A stretch of DNA of 19,982 nucleotides from AWTP1-13 sp041288195 (GTDB lineage: Bacteria > Pseudomonadota > Alphaproteobacteria > Rhizobiales > Hyphomicrobiaceae). The stretch spans positions 1 through 19,982 of the forward strand of contig JBGGME010000454.1 in the NCBI GenBank assembly GCA_041288195.1, read 5' to 3'. The notes under the pieces were generated by a model. The model searched no databases, had not been told where the DNA came from, and worked only from the letters and a program-made list of their open reading frames with translations. This document shows, one piece after another, positions 1 through 7,386 of the stretch; position 1 is the first letter of the stretch; each line of letters starts with the position of its first letter. The translations under genes were made by a program, and so were the position numbers.

Positions 1-75
1 TGCAAAGGCCACTTCACCCGGCACAGGCCTGTCCTTGTGCGCGTCCGGTCTTGCCTGTTCGCGAGCGAGGCGCAC

Positions 76-972
76 ATGGCCAATTTCCCGACCCATATCG
101 CCGTCGGCACCGTAGTGAGCGGGGCGCTGGCGACGGTGACCGTGGCCGCAGACATGGTGGCGCCGGAGAACATCGTCGCGGTGACGCTGGCAGGCGTGCT
201 GGGCTCGGTCCTGCCCGACATCGACCTCAAGGACTCGCGCCCGGCCCGCGCGATGTTTGCGGGCCTCGCCGTGTTCTTCTCGTTCGCGGTGCTGTTCAGC
301 CTGGAGCGCAAATACTCCATTGTCGAGATGCTGATCCTCTGGATGGGCACGCTCGTGTTCGTGCGCTACGTGGTCAAGGAGGTGTTCTTCAACTTCAGCT
401 ACCACCGCGGCATCTGGCATTCGCTGCTGGCGACCGCGTTCTGTGCCTTCGTCACTGCCGTCGTCTACAGCAAGCTGCTCGGTCGCAACGAGGGCGTTGC
501 CTGGCTCGCGGCGGGCTTCATGGCGATCGGCTACATGACGCACCTGATCCTCGACGAGATTTATTCCGTCGACGTCATGGACACGCGCATCAAGGCTTCC
601 TTCGGCACGGCGGTGAAGCCGGTGGACTTCAACCATCCCGGTCATTCGGCGGCCATGGCGGTCGCCACGGTTTTGGCGTTCCTCCTGACGCCGCCAGTCG
701 GCGGGTTCGTGAAGGACATCTCCTCACGGTCACTTTGGACCAGCCTGCAGCACCGTCTGCTGCCGCACGACACGTGGTTCGGCGTCGATTGGCGCAGCAC
801 GGCCTGGCTGCCGGGCAGGTCGGCGCCGGCCAAGCCGGAGGAGGGGACGCCTGCCGCCGCGCCGAACCCCAATCCCAGTCCGATCTCGACAGGGTCGATT
901 CCGCAGCCCTCTGCGCCCCCAGCAGCCGCTGCCCCCGAGGCTGCCGGCGAGCAAAAGCCCAAAGAGCAGTAG
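76..972 (+). CDS. Membrane-bound YdjM/DUF457-type metal-dependent hydrolase family protein
   Basis: A 298-residue integral membrane protein resembling the YdjM/DUF457 family of putative membrane-bound metal-dependent hydrolases. The family signature is visible as scattered His/Asp motifs next to hydrophobic segments: H7 in the N-terminal FPTHIAVG stretch, the LPDID motif (D48, D50), HRGIWHS (H110, H115) and THLILDE (H156, D160). Several transmembrane segments lie between residues 12 and 155. The last 60 or so residues are a low-complexity Pro/Ala-rich tail, probably disordered. The start at 76 is preferred over a GTG at 37 because a purine-rich GAGCGAGG lies just upstream and the family motif begins immediately after it. 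The substrate is unknown; in E. coli ydjM is an SOS gene, but no LexA site is visible here. The family call is fairly secure, the enzymatic role is not. Confidence 0.8.
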   Translation: MANFPTHIAVGTVVSGALATVTVAADMVAPENIVAVTLAGVLGSVLPDIDLKDSRPARAMFAGLAVFFSFAVLFSLERKYSIVEMLILWMGTLVFVRYVVKEVFFNFSYHRGIWHSLLATAFCAFVTAVVYSKLLGRNEGVAWLAAGFMAIGYMTHLILDEIYSVDVMDTRIKASFGTAVKPVDFNHPGHSAAMAVATVLAFLLTPPVGGFVKDISSRSLWTSLQHRLLPHDTWFGVDWRSTAWLPGRSAPAKPEEGTPAAAPNPNPSPISTGSIPQPSAPPAAAAPEAAGEQKPKEQ

Positions 973-1111
973 CCGCTGCCTAGGCCTGTTGCAGTGCAGT
1001 GTCGCTCTTTGTCCACACGAGCCACAAAAAGAGCCGTGGCCGGGTGGGTTCGCTCGCCAACGGAGATATAGTCCATACGGTGAATTCCTTGGCCAAGCGG
1101 AGGAGGTAAGC

Positions 1112-1321
1112 ATGACACGGTGGCTGGTGGTTTTCGGGTTGGCGTTCGCTTTTGCGGTCGCCGCGCCGATGGGCTTCGAGGCCGAGGCGAGGGCGAAATA
1201 CAAGGGGTGCGCTGGCACGACCATGAGCGGCAAGAAGATCAAGTGGCGGTGCAAGGCGAAACAGGACTGCGGAATCGTCGACATGTTCAGCAACAAGGGA
1301 ACTTGCCTGAACATGATGTAG
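1112..1321 (+). CDS. Small secreted four-cysteine protein
   Basis: A 69-residue protein that I do not recognise. Residues 1-27 form a good Sec signal peptide (R3, hydrophobic core 4-18, small residues before a likely cut near ARA|KY). The mature part of about 42 residues is basic and holds exactly four cysteines (C33, C47, C53, C65), which would suit two disulfides in the periplasm. The start is fixed by a near-perfect Shine-Dalgarno AGGAGG at 1100-1105, six bases before the ATG. A longer frame upstream lacks any protein-like character. The gene lies alone between a forward membrane protein gene and a convergent transporter gene, followed by a GC-rich hairpin. No function is inferred beyond export. 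Confidence 0.7.
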   Translation: MTRWLVVFGLAFAFAVAAPMGFEAEARAKYKGCAGTTMSGKKIKWRCKAKQDCGIVDMFSNKGTCLNMM

Positions 1322-1380
1322 ACTGGGCCGATAGCGGCCGGGTTACGGCCGCCTGATGCCAAGCCGAGAGAAGGCTGGCT

Positions 1381-1408
1381 GCGCGGCCCGCTTTTTGGCG
1401 GGCCGTGC
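1381..1408. terminator. GC-rich hairpin between convergent genes
   Basis: An 11-bp stem with one G-T wobble (arms 1381-1391 and 1398-1408, loop of T residues) lies between the forward four-cysteine protein gene and the reverse EamA transporter gene, both ending towards it. A short TTTT follows at 1413-1416 on the forward strand. It may act as a shared terminator, but the U-tract is weak and offset from the stem. Confidence 0.4.
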
Positions 1409-1422
1409 GGTACTTTTAGCAC

Positions 1423-2268
1423 TCATCGCAACCGCACCAGCACGACACCGGCCAGAACCAGGCAGGCGGCGGCGATGCGCACCGGCAGCACCGGCTCGCG
1501 CAGCAGCGCCATGCTGAACAGCGCCGCGAACAGCACGCTCGTCTCGCGCAAGGCAGCGACGAGGGCGATCGGCGCCACGGTCATGGCCCAGATGGCGATC
1601 GCGTAGGCTGCAGTCGACAGCGCGGCGCCCGAGAGCACGAGCTTCCAGTTGGCGGCGAAATCACCGACGAGCCGCGTGCCGATGCGGGCCCAGCCGTAGA
1701 CGGCCATGGCGCCGCCGCTCAGCACGAACAGCCACACCGTATATTGGGCTGCCGATCCGGCAAGGCGGGCGCCGACGCCGTCCACCAGCGTATAGGTCGT
1801 GATGGTCAGCGAGGTGAGCAGGGCGAAGCCGACCGAGCGCCCATCGAAGCCTTTCGAGGATCGACCGCCGCGCACCGCCAACAGGAGGATGCCGCCGGCG
1901 AGCACGACGATACCGCCCCACGCGAACGGCCCGAGCGACTCGCCGAGCCAGAGCGTGGCGAGCACCGCAGTCATCAGCGGCGCGCTGCCGCGCGCGATCG
2001 GGTAGACTTGGCCGAGGTCGCCATGCCTGTAGGCCTGCGCAAGGGCCAGGTAGTACACGATGTGGATGGCGACCGACGCCAGCACGTAGGGCCAGGCCGC
2101 CGCACTGGGCATGCCCACAACGAGGGCGAACGGCGCCGCGACGATGCCGGACGCGGCCGCGACCAGGCTGGTGGCAACGAGAGGCTCGAGATTGAGCTTG
2201 AGCAGGGCGTTCCAGCCGGCGTGGCATGCCGCCGCCGCGAGCACGGCAAGGAAGACGTAGAGGTCCAT
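1423..2268 (-). CDS. EamA/DMT-family transporter
   Basis: A 281-residue inner-membrane protein of the drug/metabolite transporter superfamily with two EamA repeats. About ten hydrophobic helices are visible. The first repeat opens with the typical HAGWNALLK motif near residues 16-24 and ends at about residue 132. The second covers about 145-281 and contains a conserved-looking ALRETSVLFAALFS segment before the last helices. The length matches the family norm of 280-300. Such proteins export or import small metabolites, but the substrate cannot be read from sequence. It is a single reverse-strand gene with no neighbour in an operon. Confidence 0.88.
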   Translation of the reverse strand: MDLYVFLAVLAAAACHAGWNALLKLNLEPLVATSLVAAASGIVAAPFALVVGMPSAAAWPYVLASVAIHIVYYLALAQAYRHGDLGQVYPIARGSAPLMTAVLATLWLGESLGPFAWGGIVVLAGGILLLAVRGGRSSKGFDGRSVGFALLTSLTITTYTLVDGVGARLAGSAAQYTVWLFVLSGGAMAVYGWARIGTRLVGDFAANWKLVLSGAALSTAAYAIAIWAMTVAPIALVAALRETSVLFAALFSMALLREPVLPVRIAAACLVLAGVVLVRLR

Positions 2269-2643
2269 GGGCTGTCGCCAGCTTCGGGCTTGGGTGTCGG
2301 GTCAGCATCCACAGATGGTGGAGCGGCGCAACCTCTGCAGCACGGATGGTCGAGGGGAAAGCGTGCCGTTGGAGCAACGGCCGACCCAGAATGCGTCGAA
2401 ATCGTGATGACTCCTGAGCACTGCCGAGCGCCGGAAGCTGCGGCATTGTGTGCTGCAGGCAGGCTCCCGAATGCCGCAATCGCGCAGTAAGCGGTTGGCC
2501 GGCAACACGGAATTCAGCGGCCGCGCATCGATCCGCGCGGCAGGGGACCGGCGTCCATGTTGCAAGGTTGACGCGGTCGCCCGCTACGCTCGCGATCTGC
2601 TAGACTTTGCACACTACCTTGAAGCCTCGAGAGGAGCACCGAC
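2269..2643. other. Divergent intergenic region, 375 bp
   Basis: This gap separates the reverse EamA transporter gene from the forward two-helix protein gene, so it should hold promoters for both. No convincing protein-coding frame, RNA gene or repeat is visible. A weak extended -10-like string (TGCTAGACT, 2598-2606) lies 37 bases before the 2644 start codon, without a matching -35 at the right distance. Confidence 0.4.
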
Positions 2644-2847
2644 ATGCCAATCAACTGGTCCGCCATTCCCATGATGGCCGTTGGCCTGCTGGCCGCCCTC
2701 GCCTTCGTGTCCTCGCTGATCGGTCACACGCTGACCCGCAACGCCTTCGTCGGCGCGATCATCACCACGATCATCTTCGTGGCGGTCTACGTGTTCTGGA
2801 ACCACTACCCGCACGGCTTGGCGGCGGGCATTCGCTTCCCGGGCTGA
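2644..2847 (+). CDS. Small two-helix membrane protein
   Basis: A 67-residue hydrophobic protein that I cannot assign to a named family. Two membrane helices are predicted by eye, about residues 8-28 and 33-52, joined by a short polar turn (GHTLTRN). The C-terminus is short, with an aromatic and histidine-containing NHYPHG stretch. The ATG is preceded by a good ribosome binding site (GAGGAG, about 8 bases upstream). It stands alone between divergent and convergent neighbours. It could be a small inner-membrane subunit or stress protein; no function is proposed. Confidence 0.65.
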   Translation: MPINWSAIPMMAVGLLAALAFVSSLIGHTLTRNAFVGAIITTIIFVAVYVFWNHYPHGLAAGIRFPG

Positions 2848-2940
2848 TCGGTCCCTCTCCTGCGCGTCGCGGGGGCGCGCTTCGCCTATATCTTCTGCGT
2901 TGGAGCGCCGGCGACCGGGATATCGGCCGCCGGACAATGA

Positions 2941-3984
2941 TCAGCGCGCGTATCGCATGACCTGCTGGTCAATCGCACCGAAGATCGAGCGGCCGGTCTC
3001 CTCCAGCATCTCGATGCGCACGCGGTCGCCGACTTTCAGGAACGGCGTCTTCGGCTTGCCGTCGAGGATCGTCTCCACCGTGCGCAGCTCGGCGAGGCAG
3101 GTGTAGCCGGCGCCGCCCTGCTCCACCGGTCTGCCTGGCCCGCCCGCGTCCTTGTTGGACACCGTGCCCGAGCCGATGATGGTGCCGGCGCCGAGCCGGC
3201 GCGTGCGGGCGGCGTGCGCGATGAGGTCGGCGAACGAGAAGGTCATGTCGATGCCGGCGTTGGGCTTGCCGAGGGGCCGCCCATTGATGGAGGCAAGCAG
3301 CGGCAGGTGGACCTTGCAGTCGCGCCACGCGGACCCGAACTCGTCGGGCGTCACCGCGACGGGCGAGAACGCCGTCGACGGCTTGCCGTGGAAGAAGCCG
3401 AAGCCCTTGGCAAGCTCCGTCGGGATCAGGTTGCGCAGCGAGATGTCGTTGACGAGCATGAGCAGACAGATGTGCTCGCCGGCCTCCTCCGTCGCTGTTC
3501 CCATCGCCACATCGTCCGTGATCACGGCAATCTCGCCCTCGAGGTCGATGCCCCAGGCCTCCTCCGCCAGCTCGATGGCATCGCACGGCCCCAGGAAGGC
3601 GTCGGACCCGCCCTGATACATGAGCGGCTCGGTCCAGAAGCTCGCTGGCATCTCGGCGCCGCGTGCGCGCCGCACCAGCTCGACGTGGTTGACGTAGGCC
3701 GATCCGTCGGCCCACTGAAAGGCGCGCGGCAAGGGTGCAGTGCAGCATACCGGGTCGAAGCCGACGATCTCGAACGGCGGCGGCCGGCGGCCATCCACAG
3801 CCTCGTTGAGCTCTGCGTAGATGCGCTCGAGCTTCAATTCCGTGGTCGACCAATCATCGAGCAGCTGCTGCAGCGTGCGCAATCCCGCCACCACGCTCTC
3901 CGCCCGCACGGCGTGCGTCTGATCGCGCGACACCACCATCAGGCTGCCGTCGCGCGTACCGTTCCGGAAAGTTGCAAGTTTCAT
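2941..3984 (-). CDS. Fumarylacetoacetate hydrolase family protein
   Basis: A 347-residue FAH-family enzyme, probably the fumarylacetoacetase that ends homogentisate degradation by cleaving fumarylacetoacetate to fumarate and acetoacetate in the cytoplasm. An N-terminal FAH_N-like domain (about 1-75) precedes the catalytic domain. Residues matching the mouse FAH active site by spacing are D93 and H100 (seven apart, as D126/H133), E149 and E151 (as E199/E201), D180 in NDISLRN (as D233) and K201 (as K253). The metal site and catalytic base therefore look intact. The length fits the shorter bacterial FAH group rather than the 420-residue eukaryotic type. The homogentisate dioxygenase gene lies one gene away on the same strand, which supports the assignment. 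Other FAH-family members act on different beta-diketone or oxo acids, so the exact substrate is inferred. Its start lies only 58 bp from the divergent TRAP binding protein gene. Confidence 0.88.
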   Translation of the reverse strand: MKLATFRNGTRDGSLMVVSRDQTHAVRAESVVAGLRTLQQLLDDWSTTELKLERIYAELNEAVDGRRPPPFEIVGFDPVCCTAPLPRAFQWADGSAYVNHVELVRRARGAEMPASFWTEPLMYQGGSDAFLGPCDAIELAEEAWGIDLEGEIAVITDDVAMGTATEEAGEHICLLMLVNDISLRNLIPTELAKGFGFFHGKPSTAFSPVAVTPDEFGSAWRDCKVHLPLLASINGRPLGKPNAGIDMTFSFADLIAHAARTRRLGAGTIIGSGTVSNKDAGGPGRPVEQGGAGYTCLAELRTVETILDGKPKTPFLKVGDRVRIEMLEETGRSIFGAIDQQVMRYAR

Positions 3985-4042
3985 GTTGCCGACATGTCCG
4001 CTAAGCTAGGCCGAAAATGGAAGTCTGGGGAGGGGAGAACCC

Positions 4043-5134
4043 GTGAGACGCAGACAGTTCCTGCGGGCGGGCGCCGCAACTGCGCTTGCTGTGCCGACAC
4101 TCGCGGCTCCTGCTGTTGCCCAGTCCGCACCGGACATCAAATGGCGCATGACCTCCAGCTTCTCCAAGTCGATGGAGGTGATGTTCGGCACGGCGCAGAT
4201 GCTTTGCCGCTATGTCAGCGAGGCCACCGACGGCAAGTTCCAGATCGTCGCGCACGCGGCGGGGGAGCTGGCGTCCAGCCAGCAAGCCCTCGACGCGGTC
4301 AGCAGCGGCTCGGTTGAGTGCGCGCATACCCCAGCCTACTTCTATTTCAACAAAGTCTCCGCACTCGGCTTCGGCACCGGATTTCCGTTCGGGCTGAACA
4401 GCCGCCAGCAGCTCTCGTGGTGGACCTTCGGCGGCGGCGGCGACATCGTCAACTCTGCGCTCAAGAGGCTCAACGTTCATGGCATCCCCGCTGGCCTTAC
4501 AGGGGTGCAAATGGGCGCCTGGTTCAAGAAGGAGATCAACTCCCTCGACGACCTGAAAGGCTTGCGCTTCCGCATCAGCGGCATGGGCGGCCCGGTGCTG
4601 GCTCGCGTGGGGGCGGCGCCGCAGCATATCCCACATTCCGACATCTACGCCGCCCTCGAGCGCGGGACAATCGATGCCGCCGAATTCATCAGTCCCTACG
4701 ACGACGAGAAGCTCGGCCTGCCGAAGGTAGCGAAGTTCAACTACTTCCCCTGCTGGTGGGAGAGCGGCGGCATGATCCACATGGTGGTCAACCTGGAGAA
4801 GTGGAACGCGTTGCCCAAGGCCTATCAGTCGGCGCTTGCCCGGGCGTGCGACGCCGCCTGCTCATGGATGCTCGCGAAGTACGACTCGGTCAACCCGGCG
4901 GCGCTCAAACGGATCGTCGCCGGCGGTGCCGTGCTCAAGCCCTTCCCGCAACCGGTCATGGAGGCCTTGTACAGGGCGACCAAGGACCACGCGGCCGAGC
5001 TGTCGGGCAAGGACATCCATTTCAAGCGGGCGTTCGACTCCATGCATGCCTTCCGCAAGGAGCAGCTGCCCTGGTGGGAGATCTCCGAGCACGCCTACGA
5101 CAGCTTCATGCAGAGCACGCGCGGACGCGGGTGA
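4043..5134 (+). CDS. TRAP transporter substrate-binding protein, DctP/TakP type (orphan)
   Basis: A 363-residue periplasmic solute-binding protein of the DctP family, closest by eye to the TakP-like 2-oxoacid group. A twin-arginine-type signal (RRRQFLR, then a hydrophobic stretch and AVAQ|SAP) covers residues 1-27. Family motifs follow: SEATDGKFQI (59-68), HAAGEL (71-76), the GLRFRISG strand with the carboxylate-binding arginine R177, the ERGTIDAAEF segment and SPYDDEKLG (217-225). Translation starts at GTG 4043, eight bases after a strong GGGGAGGGG ribosome binding site. No dctQ or dctM permease gene is adjacent. It sits between a divergent FAH-family gene and convergent hmgA (10 bp gap). 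This suggests, but does not show, a link to aromatic amino acid or 2-oxoacid use. Confidence 0.92.
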   Translation: MRRRQFLRAGAATALAVPTLAAPAVAQSAPDIKWRMTSSFSKSMEVMFGTAQMLCRYVSEATDGKFQIVAHAAGELASSQQALDAVSSGSVECAHTPAYFYFNKVSALGFGTGFPFGLNSRQQLSWWTFGGGGDIVNSALKRLNVHGIPAGLTGVQMGAWFKKEINSLDDLKGLRFRISGMGGPVLARVGAAPQHIPHSDIYAALERGTIDAAEFISPYDDEKLGLPKVAKFNYFPCWWESGGMIHMVVNLEKWNALPKAYQSALARACDAACSWMLAKYDSVNPAALKRIVAGGAVLKPFPQPVMEALYRATKDHAAELSGKDIHFKRAFDSMHAFRKEQLPWWEISEHAYDSFMQSTRGRG

Positions 5135-5144
5135 GGCGGGCGCC

Positions 5145-6494
5145 TCACTTGGCTCCCGTGAAGGCCTTCTCGAGCGGGGTCCAGCAGTCCGCGTAGTCGT
5201 CCTGCAGCGTCTCGAGCTCGGCAGCAAACTTGGTGAGGTGCTGGGGAAAGCGCGTCTCGAACATGAAGGCCATGGTGCCCGTGAGCTTGGCGGGCTTGAG
5301 CTCAATCTTGGTGGCGTGATCGTAGGCCTGCTTGTCGGGCCCGTGCGGCAGCATGCAGTTGTGCAAGCTCATGCCGCCCGGCACGAAGCCCTCGGGTTTG
5401 GCGTCGTAGACGCCGTAGATCAGCCCCATGAACTCCGACATGATGTTCATGTGGTACCAGGGCGGGCGGAAGGAGTGCTCCGCCACCAGCCAGCGCTCGG
5501 GGAAGATCACGAAATCGATGTTGGCGGTGCCGGCCGTCTCCGACGGCGCGGTCAGCACGGTGAAGATCGAGGGGTCGGGGTGGTCGAACAGGATGGCGCC
5601 GACCGGCGAGTAGTGCTTGAGATTGTATTTGTAGGGCGCGTAGTTGCCGTGCCAGGCCACCACGTCGAGCGGCGAATGGCCGATCTCGCAGACGTGGAAG
5701 CCGCCGCACCATTTGACGGTGAGCCGGCACTTCTCCTCCCAGTCCTCGAAGGCCGCAACCGGCGTCTTGAAGTCGCGCGCGTTGGCGAGACAGTTGGCGC
5801 CGATCGGCCCGCGGTCGGGGAGCGTGAACTTGGCGCCGTAGTTCTCGCACACGTAGCCGCGCGAGGGGCCTTCCAGCAGCTCCACCTTGAACTTGACGCC
5901 GCGCGGGATGATGCAGATCTCGCCCGGCTCCACGTCGATCTTGCCGAACTCGGTGAAGAAGCGCACGCGCCCCTGCTGCGGGACGACGAGCAGCTCGCCG
6001 TCGGCGTTGTAGAAGTAGTCGCGCTCCATCGACTGGGTGACGAGATAGATGTGCGCGGCCATGCCGGCCTGCGTGTTGACGTCGCCGGCCGTCGTCATGG
6101 TGCGCAGGCCGGTGAGGAAGGTGAGCGGCTCCTTCGGGATCGGCACCGGCCCCCAGCGCAGCTGCCCGATCGAGCGGTCGTGCTGATCGAGGCACGGCGC
6201 CGTCTTCCAGTGGGGCAACTGAGTGCGCTTGAACTTCTGCGCGTGCTTGACGGACGGGCGGATGCGGTAGAGCCAGGAGCGCTCATTGGTGCCGCGCGGC
6301 GCCGTGAAGGGCGAGCCCGAGAGCTGCTCGGCATAGAGGCCGTAGGCGGCCGTCTGCGGCGAGTTCTGGCCGACGGGAAGGGCGCCGGGCAGCGCTTCGG
6401 TCTCGAAGTCGTTGCCGAAGCCCGGCATGTAGCCGGCGGGCGTTGCCTGCGTCCATTGCGTGGCGGCGTCCTTGACCTTGCTGCCGTCTGCCAT
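5145..6494 (-). CDS. hmgA: Homogentisate 1,2-dioxygenase
   Basis: A 449-residue non-haem iron dioxygenase that opens the ring of homogentisate to maleylacetoacetate, the central step of tyrosine and phenylalanine catabolism. Iron ligands align by spacing with the human enzyme: H348 and E354 in PWYHMNIMSE (human H335/E341) and H384 in MLPHGPD (human H371). The proposed catalytic histidine is H305 in LFDHPDP (human H292). The N-terminal GYMPGFGNDFETEA signature is typical. Length is normal. The ATG at 6494 has a GGAGGA ribosome binding site. A 104-bp palindromic repeat begins 19 bp upstream of the start codon, so the promoter must lie in or beyond it. The FAH-family gene downstream on the same strand provides the last pathway step; the isomerase and hydroxyphenylpyruvate dioxygenase are not in the window. 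Confidence 0.96.
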   Translation of the reverse strand: MADGSKVKDAATQWTQATPAGYMPGFGNDFETEALPGALPVGQNSPQTAAYGLYAEQLSGSPFTAPRGTNERSWLYRIRPSVKHAQKFKRTQLPHWKTAPCLDQHDRSIGQLRWGPVPIPKEPLTFLTGLRTMTTAGDVNTQAGMAAHIYLVTQSMERDYFYNADGELLVVPQQGRVRFFTEFGKIDVEPGEICIIPRGVKFKVELLEGPSRGYVCENYGAKFTLPDRGPIGANCLANARDFKTPVAAFEDWEEKCRLTVKWCGGFHVCEIGHSPLDVVAWHGNYAPYKYNLKHYSPVGAILFDHPDPSIFTVLTAPSETAGTANIDFVIFPERWLVAEHSFRPPWYHMNIMSEFMGLIYGVYDAKPEGFVPGGMSLHNCMLPHGPDKQAYDHATKIELKPAKLTGTMAFMFETRFPQHLTKFAAELETLQDDYADCWTPLEKAFTGAK

Positions 6495-6513
6495 GGCTTG
6501 TCCTCCGCTTGTT

Positions 6514-6617
6514 TGTCATCCCGGAATTTCGCGAGAGCGAAATATCCGGGACCCAGGGCCGAGTGCACTGATCTGGGTCCCGGCTCTGCGCGCTGCCGCG
6601 CTCCGGCCGGGATGACA
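6514..6617. repeat. 104-bp palindromic repeat element A, upstream of hmgA
   Basis: An element bounded by the inverted termini TGTCATCCCGG (6514-6524) and CCGGGATGACA (6607-6617). Inside are a hairpin TTTCGC-GAGA-GCGAAA (6527-6542) and an inverted pair CCGGGACCCAG/CTGGGTCCCGG (6547-6557 and 6574-6584). It encodes nothing. The architecture resembles the second element at 18170-18273, which has the same length. Intergenic palindromes of this kind are, from memory, common in Hyphomicrobiales genomes. It lies between hmgA and brnT and, if transcribed with hmgA, would form a structured leader directly before the ribosome binding site. Confidence 0.8.
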
Positions 6618-6725
6618 GCCGGTTGGTTTGGGAGACATGATAGCCGCCTAACCCGGGCGCAGGCAAAGAACTGTGCTGTTCGCGATGACTGATTGGTTTT
6701 GACGTCTATACGGCATCTCAGTACC

Positions 6726-7016
6726 ATGCTGGATGACGAATTCGAATGGGACGACCGAAAGGCCAGGCGCAACGTCCAGGCGCACGGAGTGACGTTCGAG
6801 CTTGCGCGACTGGTGTTCGATGATCCGAATGCGATCGACTGGCTCGATCTCGACGAGACCGAAGAGGATCGGGTACTGATCGCGGGCCTGGTCGGCGACG
6901 TCCTGCTCGCGGTTTGCTTCGTCCTGCGAGGCGGACGCAAGCGCATCATCTCGGCGCGGAAGGCCACGTTTCATGAGCAAGACGAGTACAACAAGGCGAA
7001 CGCGACAGGGGCGTAA
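6726..7016 (+). CDS. brnT: BrnT-family toxin
   Basis: A 96-residue protein of the BrnT family, a RelE-fold ribonuclease toxin of type II toxin-antitoxin systems that blocks translation. Family marks are the N-terminal FEWDDRKARRNVQAHGVTFE (6-25), the FDDP turn (31-34) and the C-terminal RIISARKATFHEQDEY segment (73-88) with its conserved arginines. Length is typical. The ATG at 6726 is chosen because the family N-terminus starts there; no strong ribosome binding site is seen and a TTG at 6693 would add an atypical extension. Its end overlaps the next gene by 44 bases, as expected for a translationally coupled pair. The partner is not a ribbon-helix-helix BrnA but an HTH protein. Confidence 0.87.
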   Translation: MLDDEFEWDDRKARRNVQAHGVTFELARLVFDDPNAIDWLDLDETEEDRVLIAGLVGDVLLAVCFVLRGGRKRIISARKATFHEQDEYNKANATGA

Positions 7017-7371
7017 GCGGATCGACGAGAACGCCCACGGAATGACGCCCGAGTTGTGGGCTCAGCTGCGTTCCAAGGCAAACACGCAGGTCCTGGCCGA
7101 AGCGCGTGGGGACCCTGATGCGCTGCCGATCGAGGACCGGCGTGCAGGCAGCCTCGGGCCGCCGGGCCGATCCTCTACCGTCAAGCGCATCCGCTGGAAG
7201 CTGGGGCTGTCGCAGAGCGAGTTCTCCGCCGCATTTGGCATTCCGCTCGGAACGCTGAGAGACTGGGAGCAGCGTCGTCGTAAGCCCGATCAGGCGGCCA
7301 GGTCCTATCTGGAGGTGATCGCGCGGGATCCCGGTGCCGTCCGCCGTGCCCTCAGCAAGGTGCCTGCCTAG
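6973..7371 (+). CDS. XRE/HTH-domain antitoxin partner of BrnT
   Basis: A 132-residue protein with a basic N-terminus (RRTRQGRKR, 8-16), a middle linker, and an XRE-type helix-turn-helix at about 70-107 (VKRIRWKLGLSQSEFSAAFG, then LGTLRDWEQ). The WEQRRRKP ending of the recognition region is typical of NadS/HigA-like antitoxin regulators. It overlaps the brnT gene by 44 bases, strongly implying co-translation and an antitoxin and autorepressor role. A GGAAGG lies about 9 bases before the ATG. The usual BrnT antitoxin, BrnA, carries a ribbon-helix-helix domain instead, so this is the HTH-type version of the module. Function is inferred from context; the domain itself is clear. Confidence 0.82.
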   Translation: MSKTSTTRRTRQGRKRIDENAHGMTPELWAQLRSKANTQVLAEARGDPDALPIEDRRAGSLGPPGRSSTVKRIRWKLGLSQSEFSAAFGIPLGTLRDWEQRRRKPDQAARSYLEVIARDPGAVRRALSKVPA

Positions 7372-7386
7372 CCTGTCGGTCGCTGC

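Noticed and set aside
2568..2606. TTGACG as a -35 for the two-helix protein gene
   Set aside because: The only fair -10 candidate lies 27 bp away, too far for a sigma-70 promoter.
4836..6692. A 618-codon forward open frame
   Set aside because: It overlaps the end of the TRAP binding protein gene out of frame and then runs antisense to hmgA; no ribosome binding site or domain is seen.
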